A stretch of DNA of 24,426 bases from the NCBI GenBank assembly GCA_964462125.1, contig CAYWXT010000062.1, forward strand, positions 1 to 24,426, written 5' to 3'. Both the position numbers and the translations under genes were made by a program. Shown here piece by piece: positions 15,787 through 23,495 of the stretch. Source of the stretch: JAWLFY01 sp964462125 (GTDB lineage Bacteria > Planctomycetota > Planctomycetia > Pirellulales > Pirellulaceae). How positions within the stretch are numbered: the first letter of the stretch is position 1; every line of letters starts with the position of its first letter. Under the pieces are notes generated by a model, which was given only the letters and a program-made list of their open reading frames with translations, ran no database searches and was not told the DNA's origin.

Positions 15787-17226
15787 ATGAGTGAGATACT
15801 GCTCTATTACAAACGTCCGGACCCCACGACCTGGGCTTACCTCTCGTCGTTTCTCACCATCGGTCTGTTCTTTGTTTTTCATCGGTTCTGGAGTATCCGG
15901 AACCTCGACATCGCCTTCCTGATTCTCCTTGCCCCCGGCTTGCTGATGGTCCACGAAGGGCATCGCCGCCAGTTGGGGCCGCCCGATGGGTCGGAGGCTG
16001 CCGAGCGAGGGGAATCGGCGGCCGAGGCGACCGAAGCCGAGGGGAACGAGGCTGCCGAGGCCGATGGGGACCGGGAAGCGGGAGCCACGTCTGCGGACGA
16101 CGGTGGCGGGTCGGGCTTTTCGCCCCAGGCGATCCAGCGGAGCGGTTTCATTTGGTTGTTTGTGATTCAAGGATTCGTGCTGATCCGGTTGCTGCTCGAT
16201 TCGTTGATGGTCCGCCGTCCGCTGCTTGATCCGAATTTGACCACGGGTGGTTTGAACTTCATCGGGATCTCGCTGTTCATCTTCATGATGGCCAATGTGG
16301 TGGCGAGCACGCCGAGGATCCAGGAGGAGCAGGGCCCCAAACTGGGTCCTGGATATGCGCTGATGAACATGTTGCCGACGATTCCGACCCGGCCGGTGAG
16401 TGACGTCGTGGCTGGATCGGAGCTACCTGACCCGAGCGAGTTGGGTCCAGCTCAGCGTCGCAACGCGATGGTCGCGAGGGTGCTGGCGATTCTGGCGCAC
16501 GCGGCGATCGTGGTCGGAATCGTCCTGGTGGGAAAACACCATTTTGGAAACCTGCGGGCCGGCACCGGTTGCGCGCTGTTGTATTTGCTGCTCCCTTACA
16601 CGGCCCAGATGACCGGCCGGGTCGACCATGCCGTCCCTGCGGCTTTGTTGCTGTGGGCTGTGCTCTCCTACCGCAACCCGATGCTCACCGGCGTCTTCAT
16701 TGGCCTGTCGGCGGGCCTGGTGTACTATCCGCTGTTTCTGCTGCCGCTGTGGTTCAGTTTTTATTGGCAGCGTGGTGCGGGGCGGTTCGGATTCGGTGTC
16801 GCCGCCATGTTGATCCTGTTGATGTTCCTGCTTTCGGCTGCGGGGACCGATTCCTTGGTGGAGCACCTGCGGCGGATGTTTGGCCTGTTCCTGCCGACCC
16901 GTGCCCCAGGAGGCATTTGGGAATTGGGTTGGAATCCGATTTGGCGTTTGCCCGTGATTGTCGGTTTCGTGATTCTGAGTTTCTTTCTGGCGGTGTGGCC
17001 GGCCCAGAAGAACCTCGGTACTCTGATCAGCTGTTCGGCGGCGATCATGGTGGCGGCGCAGTTTTGGCACGGCTACGGCGGGGGGCTTTATATCGCCTGG
17101 TTCCTGCCGTTGTTTTTGCTGACGATCTTCCGCCCCAACCTGCAAGACCGAATCGCATTGAAGGTGATCGATGGGCCTGCTCGCCCCTTGCGCCGCGACG
17201 TGACGCCGGGGGTCGAAGCGGCTTGA
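15787..17226 (+). CDS. Polytopic membrane protein, conserved in planctomycetes, unknown function
   Basis: 479 residues. Two hydrophobic segments at about 17-35 and 40-56 are followed by a strongly acidic Ala/Glu/Asp/Gly-rich linker (about 66-112, for example AAEATEAEGNEAAEADG). At least eight more membrane segments follow between 118 and 457, for example WLFVIQGFVLIRLLL, FIGISLFIFMMANVV, ILAHAAIVVGIVLVG, AAMLILLMFLLSAAG and LPVIVGFVILSFFLAVW. The helix layout and a YYPLFLLPLWFSFYWQRG loop remind me of GT-C-type glycosyltransferases, but the usual acidic first-loop motif is not evident, so this is only a possibility. The next gene starts inside or just after its stop, so the two are probably co-translated. 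That partner is a membrane-anchored MutS homologue. Confidence 0.85.
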   Translation: MSEILLYYKRPDPTTWAYLSSFLTIGLFFVFHRFWSIRNLDIAFLILLAPGLLMVHEGHRRQLGPPDGSEAAERGESAAEATEAEGNEAAEADGDREAGATSADDGGGSGFSPQAIQRSGFIWLFVIQGFVLIRLLLDSLMVRRPLLDPNLTTGGLNFIGISLFIFMMANVVASTPRIQEEQGPKLGPGYALMNMLPTIPTRPVSDVVAGSELPDPSELGPAQRRNAMVARVLAILAHAAIVVGIVLVGKHHFGNLRAGTGCALLYLLLPYTAQMTGRVDHAVPAALLLWAVLSYRNPMLTGVFIGLSAGLVYYPLFLLPLWFSFYWQRGAGRFGFGVAAMLILLMFLLSAAGTDSLVEHLRRMFGLFLPTRAPGGIWELGWNPIWRLPVIVGFVILSFFLAVWPAQKNLGTLISCSAAIMVAAQFWHGYGGGLYIAWFLPLFLLTIFRPNLQDRIALKVIDGPARPLRRDVTPGVEAA

Positions 17227-17249
17227 ACGACCCTGCGACGCAGTCCCCC

Positions 17250-19172
17250 GTGAGCGATGACGCATCGTCGGCCCGGTCCCGCTATCACTGCCGGCTGGCA
17301 CAGATCGATGCGGACATGGGGAAACTGGCGGCGACCGATGCGCGGTATGGAACGCTACGGGTCGCGCTCTTTTTTCTGGCGATTGCGCTGTGGCTGCTCG
17401 GCTTCTATGCCACCCAGCTCGCATCGGTGTTTCGCATCGCCGGTTCGGTGGCGCTGGTCGCATTCGTGTTGGCGGTGATTTTGAACGAACCGGTTCGGGA
17501 GCGTCTGCAAACGCTTCGTCGTCGTCGGGCGGTGTTGCGGCGGCTACTCGCCCGGCTCGACCGGGATTGGGACGCACTTGCTGAGGGGGCAGTGGCGGAG
17601 CGGTTGGCAGCGATTCAGCTCAGCGGTCATCGGCAGGCGGTCGCGGGCGATTTGGACCTGTTCGGCAAGGCATCTTTATTTCAACTGGTGTCAATGGCCG
17701 CCACCACGCCGGGGATCGAAGCGTTGGCACAGTGGCTCTCCGGCCCAGCGAGCGCGTCGACCGCGAGCGAACGGTCGCGCGCCGTGGAAACCCTCGCGCC
17801 CCGGCTGGAGGACCGGCTCCGCTTTTACTCCTTGGCCCGCGACGTCGGCCAGAGCAGTGGTGACCCGTGCCGTTTTGTGCAGTGGGCGACGGGGCCGGCG
17901 TGGCTGGAGCGGCGGCGGTGGCTGATCTGGTGGGCCAACGTCTCGGCCGTGATCGCGGCGGTCTGTCTGGTCGCGTGGATCGCCGCCGGGGCAGGTTGGC
18001 TGCCCCTTCCTTGGAAGCCGCCGATGGTCGGGCTGTTCCTTCTCGGGGTTGTGAACGTGTTGATCGGCGCTGTGGTCCTCGGGCCGGCGCATGAGATTTT
18101 TTCCGTTGCGATGGCCAGCCGCCGTGCTGTGGACGAATATCGCGAATTGTTCGCCGCTGCCGCGTGGTTGCCCGAAGCGGAGTCATCGGAGGCGGCGGGG
18201 ATGCTGTCACGGATCCGTCGAACGTTGTTGCAGGACAACCAAAGCGCCCTTCGCGGCATGGAGGATCTGGCGAGGGTCGCCCGCGCCGGGGGACTGAGAC
18301 AGTCGGCCGCGACATTTCTGATTTATCTTCCCTTGCAGGCATTCGGCCTCTGGGACGTGCGGGTCCTGCGACGACTGGAGGCCTGGCAAACGGTCTACGG
18401 GCATCGCACCGGCGTGTGGTTCGAATCGCTGGGCGAGCTGGAGGCGCTGCTTTCCTTAGCGGCGGTTCGCGACGAGTACCCGCAGTGGGCCACGCCCCGC
18501 TGGCAACCGAACGCAGTGCCGGCGGTGCTGACGGCGACCGACATCGGTCATCCGCTCCTTCCCGATGCCGAGCGGGTCTGCAATGACGTCTCCATCGGAC
18601 CGCCGGGGACCTTCCTGTTGATCACGGGCAGCAACATGTCGGGCAAGAGCACGATGCTGCGGAGTGTGGGGCTGAACGTCGCGTTGGCCGCGGCGGGGGG
18701 CCCCGTCTGCGCAACCCGTTTGGAATTGCCTTCGTTGGAACTCGCCACCAGCATTCGGGTCAGCGACGACGTGAGCCAAGGGGTCTCGTTCTATATGGCG
18801 GAACTGCACCGGCTCAAGAGTGTCGTGGATCAGGCCCGCCAGGCTGCCGATGCCGATGACCGCGTGCTGCTCTTCTTGCTCGACGAGATCCTGCAGGGGA
18901 CCAACAGCCGCGAACGTCAAATCGCAGTGACCCAGGTCCTGCGAACGCTATCGGCGACGGGGGCGATCGGTGCGATCACCACCCATGACCTGGAACTCGC
19001 CGACGAGCCCGAACTGAAGTCGCTCGCGACCACGGTCCATTTCCGCGAGACGATCGAGACGGACGTTGAGGGCAACGAACGAATGACCTTCGACTACCGG
19101 ATGCGGCACGGGGTCTCGCCGACCACCAATGCCTTGCGGTTGCTGGAAATGGTGGGACTCAGGTCGCGTTGA
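17250..19172 (+). CDS. Membrane-anchored MutS-family ATPase
   Basis: 640 residues from GTG 17250; an alternative TTG at 17223 overlaps the upstream stop (TTGA) and would add 9 residues. Two hydrophobic segments lie at about 35-75 (VALFFLAIALWLLGFYA, AGSVALVAFVLAVIL), a charged helical part follows, and a second hydrophobic pair lies at about 225-290 (ISAVIAAVCLVAWIAAG-like, VGLFLLGVVNVLIGAVV). The C-terminal MutS ATPase domain is complete: G460-S-N-M-S-G-K-S-T468 (Walker A), SDDVSQGVSFYMAEL, LLFLLDEILQGTNSRER with Asp545-Glu546 (Walker B and signature), and ITTHD. There is no MutS domain I (mismatch-binding) and no Smr domain. A DNA-repair role is therefore uncertain; the protein is probably tethered at the inner membrane with its ATPase in the cytoplasm. 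Its 3' end overlaps the convergent LOG gene by 14 bases. Confidence 0.92.
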   Translation: MSDDASSARSRYHCRLAQIDADMGKLAATDARYGTLRVALFFLAIALWLLGFYATQLASVFRIAGSVALVAFVLAVILNEPVRERLQTLRRRRAVLRRLLARLDRDWDALAEGAVAERLAAIQLSGHRQAVAGDLDLFGKASLFQLVSMAATTPGIEALAQWLSGPASASTASERSRAVETLAPRLEDRLRFYSLARDVGQSSGDPCRFVQWATGPAWLERRRWLIWWANVSAVIAAVCLVAWIAAGAGWLPLPWKPPMVGLFLLGVVNVLIGAVVLGPAHEIFSVAMASRRAVDEYRELFAAAAWLPEAESSEAAGMLSRIRRTLLQDNQSALRGMEDLARVARAGGLRQSAATFLIYLPLQAFGLWDVRVLRRLEAWQTVYGHRTGVWFESLGELEALLSLAAVRDEYPQWATPRWQPNAVPAVLTATDIGHPLLPDAERVCNDVSIGPPGTFLLITGSNMSGKSTMLRSVGLNVALAAAGGPVCATRLELPSLELATSIRVSDDVSQGVSFYMAELHRLKSVVDQARQAADADDRVLLFLLDEILQGTNSRERQIAVTQVLRTLSATGAIGAITTHDLELADEPELKSLATTVHFRETIETDVEGNERMTFDYRMRHGVSPTTNALRLLEMVGLRSR

Positions 19173-20196
19173 TGAAATCGATCAGCATCCGCAGCCGGCC
19201 GAGGCTGCGGCGGTTGAAGTGAAACACGAGCCGGGGCATCGATGCCAGCTCGGGCTCGCTCGCCTCCTCCGGCAACGCCTCGCTCAGCTTGAACGTGCCG
19301 TCGATGAGGATGTCGGCGAACTCGGCCCGGATCGTCTCCAAATCGTCACCGCTGAGCGCGGACTTCAGGCGAAGCACCAGTTCGTGTCGGACATACCGCA
19401 TGGAATGATAGACGCGGTAAAACCCAAGCATCTCCTGGACCGCCTCGTCGACCGAGTTGGTGACCTTGTAGAGACTGACATCTTCCGGGCTGATCATACC
19501 GCTGCGGAGCATTTGGTGATCGATGAACTCACCCAGGTCACGCCAGTAGCTGCCGTCCGGATGATCGAGCAGCACCAGCGGCATCATCGTCTGCTTGCCC
19601 GTTTGCAACAACGTTAGCGTCTCCAGAGCCTCGTCGAGCGTCCCGAACCCGCCAGGGGCGCAGACGACGCCGCTGCACTCTTTCACGAACATCAGCTTGC
19701 GGGTGAAGAAGTATTTCAGCGTGACCAGCTTGGGGTCATCCGTGATGTACGGGTTGGAACTCTGTTCGAACGGGAGCATGATGTTCAGCCCCATCGACGC
19801 ATTGCGGCCGGCGCCCTTGTGACCCGCCTCCATGATCCCACCCCCGGCACCGGTGATGATCATCCAGCCGTGGCCGGCCATCAGACGCGCAAACGCCTGG
19901 GTATTCTGGTAATCGGGATGCTCCGGGTGGGTCCGCGCGGAGCCGAAGATCGTTACCTTGCGGCGGCGCCGAAAGGGGCGAAATACCTTGAACGCATAAC
20001 GCAGTTCACGGAGGGTGCGAGAAAGGATCTTCAGGTCGCCGCGGGCAGTTCCATCTTTTTCCAATCGATCGATCGTGTGACGCATCACCCGCAACAGGTC
20101 TTGTGACGGATGCGTCGAGATCGGCTCGTCGGCCGGCTGAGGACGTTCAAGCTCATCCTCCCCGATCGCTTCGGCCGGTAGCTCGTCCCGCATCAT
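19159..20196 (-). CDS. LOG family protein (lysine-decarboxylase-like Rossmann fold, TIGR00730-related)
   Basis: 345 residues from ATG 20196 (next codon also ATG). The core has VTIFGSART (81-89), ITGAGGGIMEAGHKGA (114-129) and P181-G-G-F-G-T-L-D-E189, the PGGxGTxxE signature of LOG-type phosphoribohydrolases, which release cytokinin-type or other nucleobases from nucleoside monophosphates. The N-terminal 75 residues are a charged helical extension, and a C-terminal extension of about 60 residues follows the core, so it is longer than short LOG proteins (about 190 residues) and closer to the large bacterial subgroup. The true substrate may be a purine nucleotide rather than a cytokinin. A G-rich leader on this strand's complement (nine G at 20211-20219) lies just upstream of the start. 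It sits 107 bases downstream of nhaA on the same strand. Confidence 0.92.
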   Translation of the reverse strand: MMRDELPAEAIGEDELERPQPADEPISTHPSQDLLRVMRHTIDRLEKDGTARGDLKILSRTLRELRYAFKVFRPFRRRRKVTIFGSARTHPEHPDYQNTQAFARLMAGHGWMIITGAGGGIMEAGHKGAGRNASMGLNIMLPFEQSSNPYITDDPKLVTLKYFFTRKLMFVKECSGVVCAPGGFGTLDEALETLTLLQTGKQTMMPLVLLDHPDGSYWRDLGEFIDHQMLRSGMISPEDVSLYKVTNSVDEAVQEMLGFYRVYHSMRYVRHELVLRLKSALSGDDLETIRAEFADILIDGTFKLSEALPEEASEPELASMPRLVFHFNRRSLGRLRMLIDFINAT

Positions 20197-20303
20197 GGTG
20201 ATGGATCCTGGGGGGGGGAGGGAAAGGAAGGGGCAACCAAATCCTAGTCCGAATGATGCATCCATCCGTTGTGATGGACAGGAAAACGTTATATGCACAA
20301 GTC

Positions 20304-21608
20304 CTAGGCCGCGTGTGCGGGAGCCGAATCCTTCCTGGACGAAACCGCGCGGAGCGGCTGGATTCGCAAGGCCTTGCCCAGGACGACCGCCAGCGGCGCT
20401 GCAGCGAAACTCAGCAATGCTCCCATCTTGACCGAATCTTGAACCACCCCGGGGGTGGTGAATGCTGCCACGGAGACGAACAACGCGACCGTGAACCCGA
20501 TGCCGGCGACCATGCCGAGGGTCACGATGTGGCGATAATCCATCCCGGCTGGTTTTTCCAATTTCAAGCCCTTCTCCGCAAACAACGTCATCAGGGTGAT
20601 TCCCAGAGGCTTGCCGATCAACAGCCCTGCCAAAACCAACCACGTGCCCGTCCCGAGGCTGCCAAACACCACCCCCGCGTTCGCCAGACCAAACAGTCCG
20701 AGAAAGATTTCCACCGGCACTTTCCAAAAGTGTTCAAACTCGTTCAGCGTGTCGTGTCGGTTCATTTCCTCGCGGGCGAACAGACCGAGGTCGGTTTGGG
20801 CATGAGGAATCAGGGGGATGATCGGGACCAGCCCCAATGCTGGGTGAATGTTGGCCATGTAGAACGAAACCCAGCACAGTACGCCCGGGCCGAGGAAGTA
20901 GGCCCAGTGGGTATGGACTTTCATCCGGCTCAGCCCGACCGACAGCAGCATCGCGGCCACCGTGAGCAACAACCAAGCGGGGACGATCGGAGCCTGCGGA
21001 TAAAAAATCGCCAAGATGATCAAGCCGGCCGCGTCGTCGGCAATGGCGAGCAACAGCAGAAACGCGATCGCGGGGTGAGTCCCACCAAAGATGAGCCGAG
21101 CGATGAGGTAGCTGAAGGCAATGTCGGTCGCGCAAGGAACTGCCCAGCCGCGTCCAAACACCTCGAACGCCGACCCCCCCACCAATAGGCTGCCCCCGAC
21201 ATACACCAACACCGGTCCTGCGATGCCGCCGAATGTAGCCAGCAGCGGTGTCGCCGCCTTTCGCGGGTTTGACAAGGCTCCGCCCGGAAGGAGCGACTCC
21301 CAGACCTCCTTGGCCGCGATGGCGAAGAACAACGCCATCATGATGTCGTTGATGATGAAGTGAACCGTCAGGCCATGGCCCGCGGCGTGCGAATCCTCCT
21401 CAGCGGCCGCGTGATGTTGCTCACTCGCCCCAGCTTCACTCCACAACGAGGTCAGATCGAAGTGAACGATCTCCTGATAGGTCGTGTGGCCCAGCTTGTG
21501 GTCAACATTGGCCCAAATCAACGCGATCGTCGCACCGGCGATCAACAGGATCGAGTTATCAATCAGCATGCGGACGACGCCGCGGTTCGGATCGCTATCT
21601 CCGGACAT
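20304..21608 (-). CDS. nhaA: Na+/H+ antiporter NhaA
   Basis: 434 residues from ATG 21608; GTG 21623 would add five residues but has its GGAAAGG too close. About twelve membrane segments. The ion-binding site is present: GWAVPCATDIAFSYLIARLI with Asp162 and LLLLAIADDAAGLIILAIFY with Asp191-Asp192, matching Asp133 and Asp163-Asp164 of E. coli NhaA. It exports Na+ or Li+ in exchange for protons, for pH and salt homeostasis, which would fit a marine or brackish host. Unusual is a His/Glu/Ala-rich loop at about 61-79 (EQHHAAAEEDSHAAGHG), between the first and second membrane segments and longer than in E. coli. It lies downstream of the GMC gene but is separated by 200 bases containing a large hairpin, so it is probably a separate transcription unit. 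Confidence 0.95.
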   Translation of the reverse strand: MSGDSDPNRGVVRMLIDNSILLIAGATIALIWANVDHKLGHTTYQEIVHFDLTSLWSEAGASEQHHAAAEEDSHAAGHGLTVHFIINDIMMALFFAIAAKEVWESLLPGGALSNPRKAATPLLATFGGIAGPVLVYVGGSLLVGGSAFEVFGRGWAVPCATDIAFSYLIARLIFGGTHPAIAFLLLLAIADDAAGLIILAIFYPQAPIVPAWLLLTVAAMLLSVGLSRMKVHTHWAYFLGPGVLCWVSFYMANIHPALGLVPIIPLIPHAQTDLGLFAREEMNRHDTLNEFEHFWKVPVEIFLGLFGLANAGVVFGSLGTGTWLVLAGLLIGKPLGITLMTLFAEKGLKLEKPAGMDYRHIVTLGMVAGIGFTVALFVSVAAFTTPGVVQDSVKMGALLSFAAAPLAVVLGKALRIQPLRAVSSRKDSAPAHAA

Positions 21609-21749
21609 TGCCTGGTCAATCACCTTTCCAAGACGGATCGTCGCCCCGGATCAAAGCCGCAAAATTCGTTGAAGTACGGACCGTCGTGTTCCTTCGGCAC
21701 CGCAATATAGTGGCTTGCGGGCGAGGCCGAGAGGTCACTTTGCCTGGTT

Positions 21750-21816
21750 CCCCGTAGCACAAGCTGCCAGGCTGTTGTGACATGCGCTCTACAGGCTGCC
21801 AGGCTGTGCTACGGGG
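21750..21816. repeat. Palindromic intergenic element (REP-like hairpin)
   Basis: CCCCGTAGCACA at 21750-21761 is the exact reverse complement of TGTGCTACGGGG at 21805-21816. Inside lie two direct copies of GCTGCCAGGCTGT (21763-21775 and 21795-21807). The right arm contains the stop codon of the GMC oxidoreductase gene (21809-21811). The element could fold into a 12-pair hairpin at the 3' end of the GMC transcript. I recall GTAGCACAG...CTGCCAGCCTG-type sequences as repeated in planctomycete genomes, so this may be one copy of a dispersed family. Confidence 0.8.
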
Positions 21817-23437
21817 CCTCTCCCAGTTGGGATGCGATCCGCTCTGCCCCTAGCACGGCGGCCGCCAGCAGCGTGACGCTCGGATTTCCCGTCGTCAGCC
21901 GAGGCAAGATCGATGCGTCGGCTACCCACAATCCCCGGGTGCCGGAGACCCGCAGCCTCCCGTCGACCACCGAATCCGGCTCACCCTGGCTCCTCACGAC
22001 GGCTCGGCCCCCCGCCACGTGATGCGTTCCCCGGCCCAGGGCACAGGTTCCAACGGGATGGTACAGCGTCTGCGAATACCGCTCCACGGCGCGGGCCAAC
22101 GCTTCCAACCCCCTCCGCTTCTCTCCCGGCACCATCTCCTCCTTTAACCAACCGGCCAAGGGAGCTCGTGCCGCAATTTCACGGGCCAGCTGAATCCCCC
22201 GAATCGTCTGGTGTAAATCCGACGCGTCGACCAGATAACGCGGCTCGATGAACGCCGGTGAATCGGGAGTGGCCGAGCGGATCGAGATGCGGCCACGCGA
22301 CCTCGGTGCGGTCAAGCTGACCCCCAGCGTCATCGCCGGTGGCGAACCAGTTCTTGGAAATGTCAGATAGTGGGTTGGCGTGACATGGAATTGGAATCGG
22401 CCCTTCTCGAACAAGCCGCCACATTCAGCGACGTTCGATCCCAGCGGGCCCCCGCCGATTACCTGCCAGCGCGCCAATTCCGCCGGTGTCGCCTCGGCCG
22501 AGAACCGGTGTCGGGGATCAACCCGAAAGATCACTGGCATGATCAGGTGGTCCTGCAGGTTGCCGCCGACGCCAGGGGACTCCGTTCGAACCGCGATCCC
22601 GGCCGCCTCCAGTTGTTCTGGCGGCCCGACCCCGCTCCGCATCAGAATCGTCGGCGAGCCGATCACACCCGCGGCAAGGATCACGCCACACGCCGCGGCC
22701 AAGCGGTGACGGGCGGTCCCGTCCCAGAGCTCCACTCCCGTCGCCCGTGGCCCATCCCCTGCGGACCCGCGTCCTGCTGGCCTGTTCCCCCTTGCTTCCT
22801 CCCACGTCACCCGTTCGACGTTGCCGCGGATGATTGCGAGTGATCCGGCACTCGAGGGACTCCCCGAGGGACGCGAGTGACTCCCCGAGGGAAGATTGTC
22901 GAGCAGGGACCCGGCCGACCAGCGGCGGCCATCTCGATTGAAGCGGCGATACCGCTTCGGCTCCGCACCGGGAACGTCTGCCGCCATCAAGAACCGCCAC
23001 GACGCCTCGCTCAACCAGCGCGGCGGCTCCGGTCGGACCAACCGCTCCACCCGCTCGACCGCACGGCACAGCATCGCCTCCGACCAGCCATCCCCGCCCG
23101 CCTCGCTCAGTACCCGCAGATCACTCGCCGTCGGCGGGAACCAGATCATGGCATTGATCCGGCTGCTGCCCCCCAGTCCCCGGCCGCGGGGCCAGCGCAG
23201 CTGTCGCCCGGCCAGATTTGGGCAGGTCGCGGTCTCGAACTGAAAATCCTCCGGCGAGCCGAGAAGGTTCAGCCATCGTGCGGGCCGCTCGCGGTCGATC
23301 GGGCGTGCCGCGGTCGCAGGAGTCTCGACCAATGTCACGCGGAAACCGAACCGGCCGACCAGCTCATGTGCCAACATGCAGCCGGCGGTACCGCCGCCGA
23401 CGATGATCAATTCGCTGATTTCCATCCGCCCGCTCAT
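21809..23437 (-). CDS. GMC family FAD-dependent oxidoreductase
   Basis: 542 residues from ATG 23437; a second ATG four codons later is possible. Residues 10-19 (LIIVGGGTAG) form the FAD-binding Rossmann loop, VTLVE follows at 34-38, and WPRGRGLGGSSRINAMIW (82-99) is the first GMC signature. AAGVIGSPTILMRSGVGP is the second signature. The catalytic pair is H460 (YHPVGTCALG) and N518 (LTTGNPSVT), as in choline dehydrogenase and alcohol oxidases. The substrate is probably an alcohol or sugar; it is not identifiable. No signal peptide. Residues about 183-200 (SGSHSRPSGSPSSAGS) are a low-complexity insert encoded by a 21-base repeat. The gene is divergent from the aminotransferase with 58 bases between starts. 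Confidence 0.94.
   Translation of the reverse strand: MSGRMEISELIIVGGGTAGCMLAHELVGRFGFRVTLVETPATAARPIDRERPARWLNLLGSPEDFQFETATCPNLAGRQLRWPRGRGLGGSSRINAMIWFPPTASDLRVLSEAGGDGWSEAMLCRAVERVERLVRPEPPRWLSEASWRFLMAADVPGAEPKRYRRFNRDGRRWSAGSLLDNLPSGSHSRPSGSPSSAGSLAIIRGNVERVTWEEARGNRPAGRGSAGDGPRATGVELWDGTARHRLAAACGVILAAGVIGSPTILMRSGVGPPEQLEAAGIAVRTESPGVGGNLQDHLIMPVIFRVDPRHRFSAEATPAELARWQVIGGGPLGSNVAECGGLFEKGRFQFHVTPTHYLTFPRTGSPPAMTLGVSLTAPRSRGRISIRSATPDSPAFIEPRYLVDASDLHQTIRGIQLAREIAARAPLAGWLKEEMVPGEKRRGLEALARAVERYSQTLYHPVGTCALGRGTHHVAGGRAVVRSQGEPDSVVDGRLRVSGTRGLWVADASILPRLTTGNPSVTLLAAAVLGAERIASQLGEAP
22858..22892. repeat. 21-base direct repeat inside the GMC gene
   Basis: GACTCCCCGAGGGA occurs at 22858-22871 and again at 22879-22892, a period of 21 bases (seven codons). 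It encodes the Ser/Gly/Pro-rich insert of the GMC protein. It looks like a recent in-frame slippage duplication in a surface loop. Confidence 0.75.
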
Positions 23438-23495
23438 TGCTTAACATCAAGACGGCTTCGTCGTCCGTTTTCCCTGTTGCCCCCAATCGCCCGTC

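Noticed and set aside
16569..17249. Upstream extension of the MutS frame by 227 codons
   Set aside because: It overlaps the membrane-protein gene in another frame and has no protein-like character; a start at 17250 or 17223 is better.
19159..19172. 14-base overlap of the convergent MutS and LOG genes as a regulatory antisense
   Set aside because: Short tail-to-tail overlaps are common in compact genomes and both stops are well supported.
20253..21188. Plus-strand frame of 311 codons across nhaA
   Set aside because: Gln/Arg/His-rich antisense shadow of the NhaA gene.
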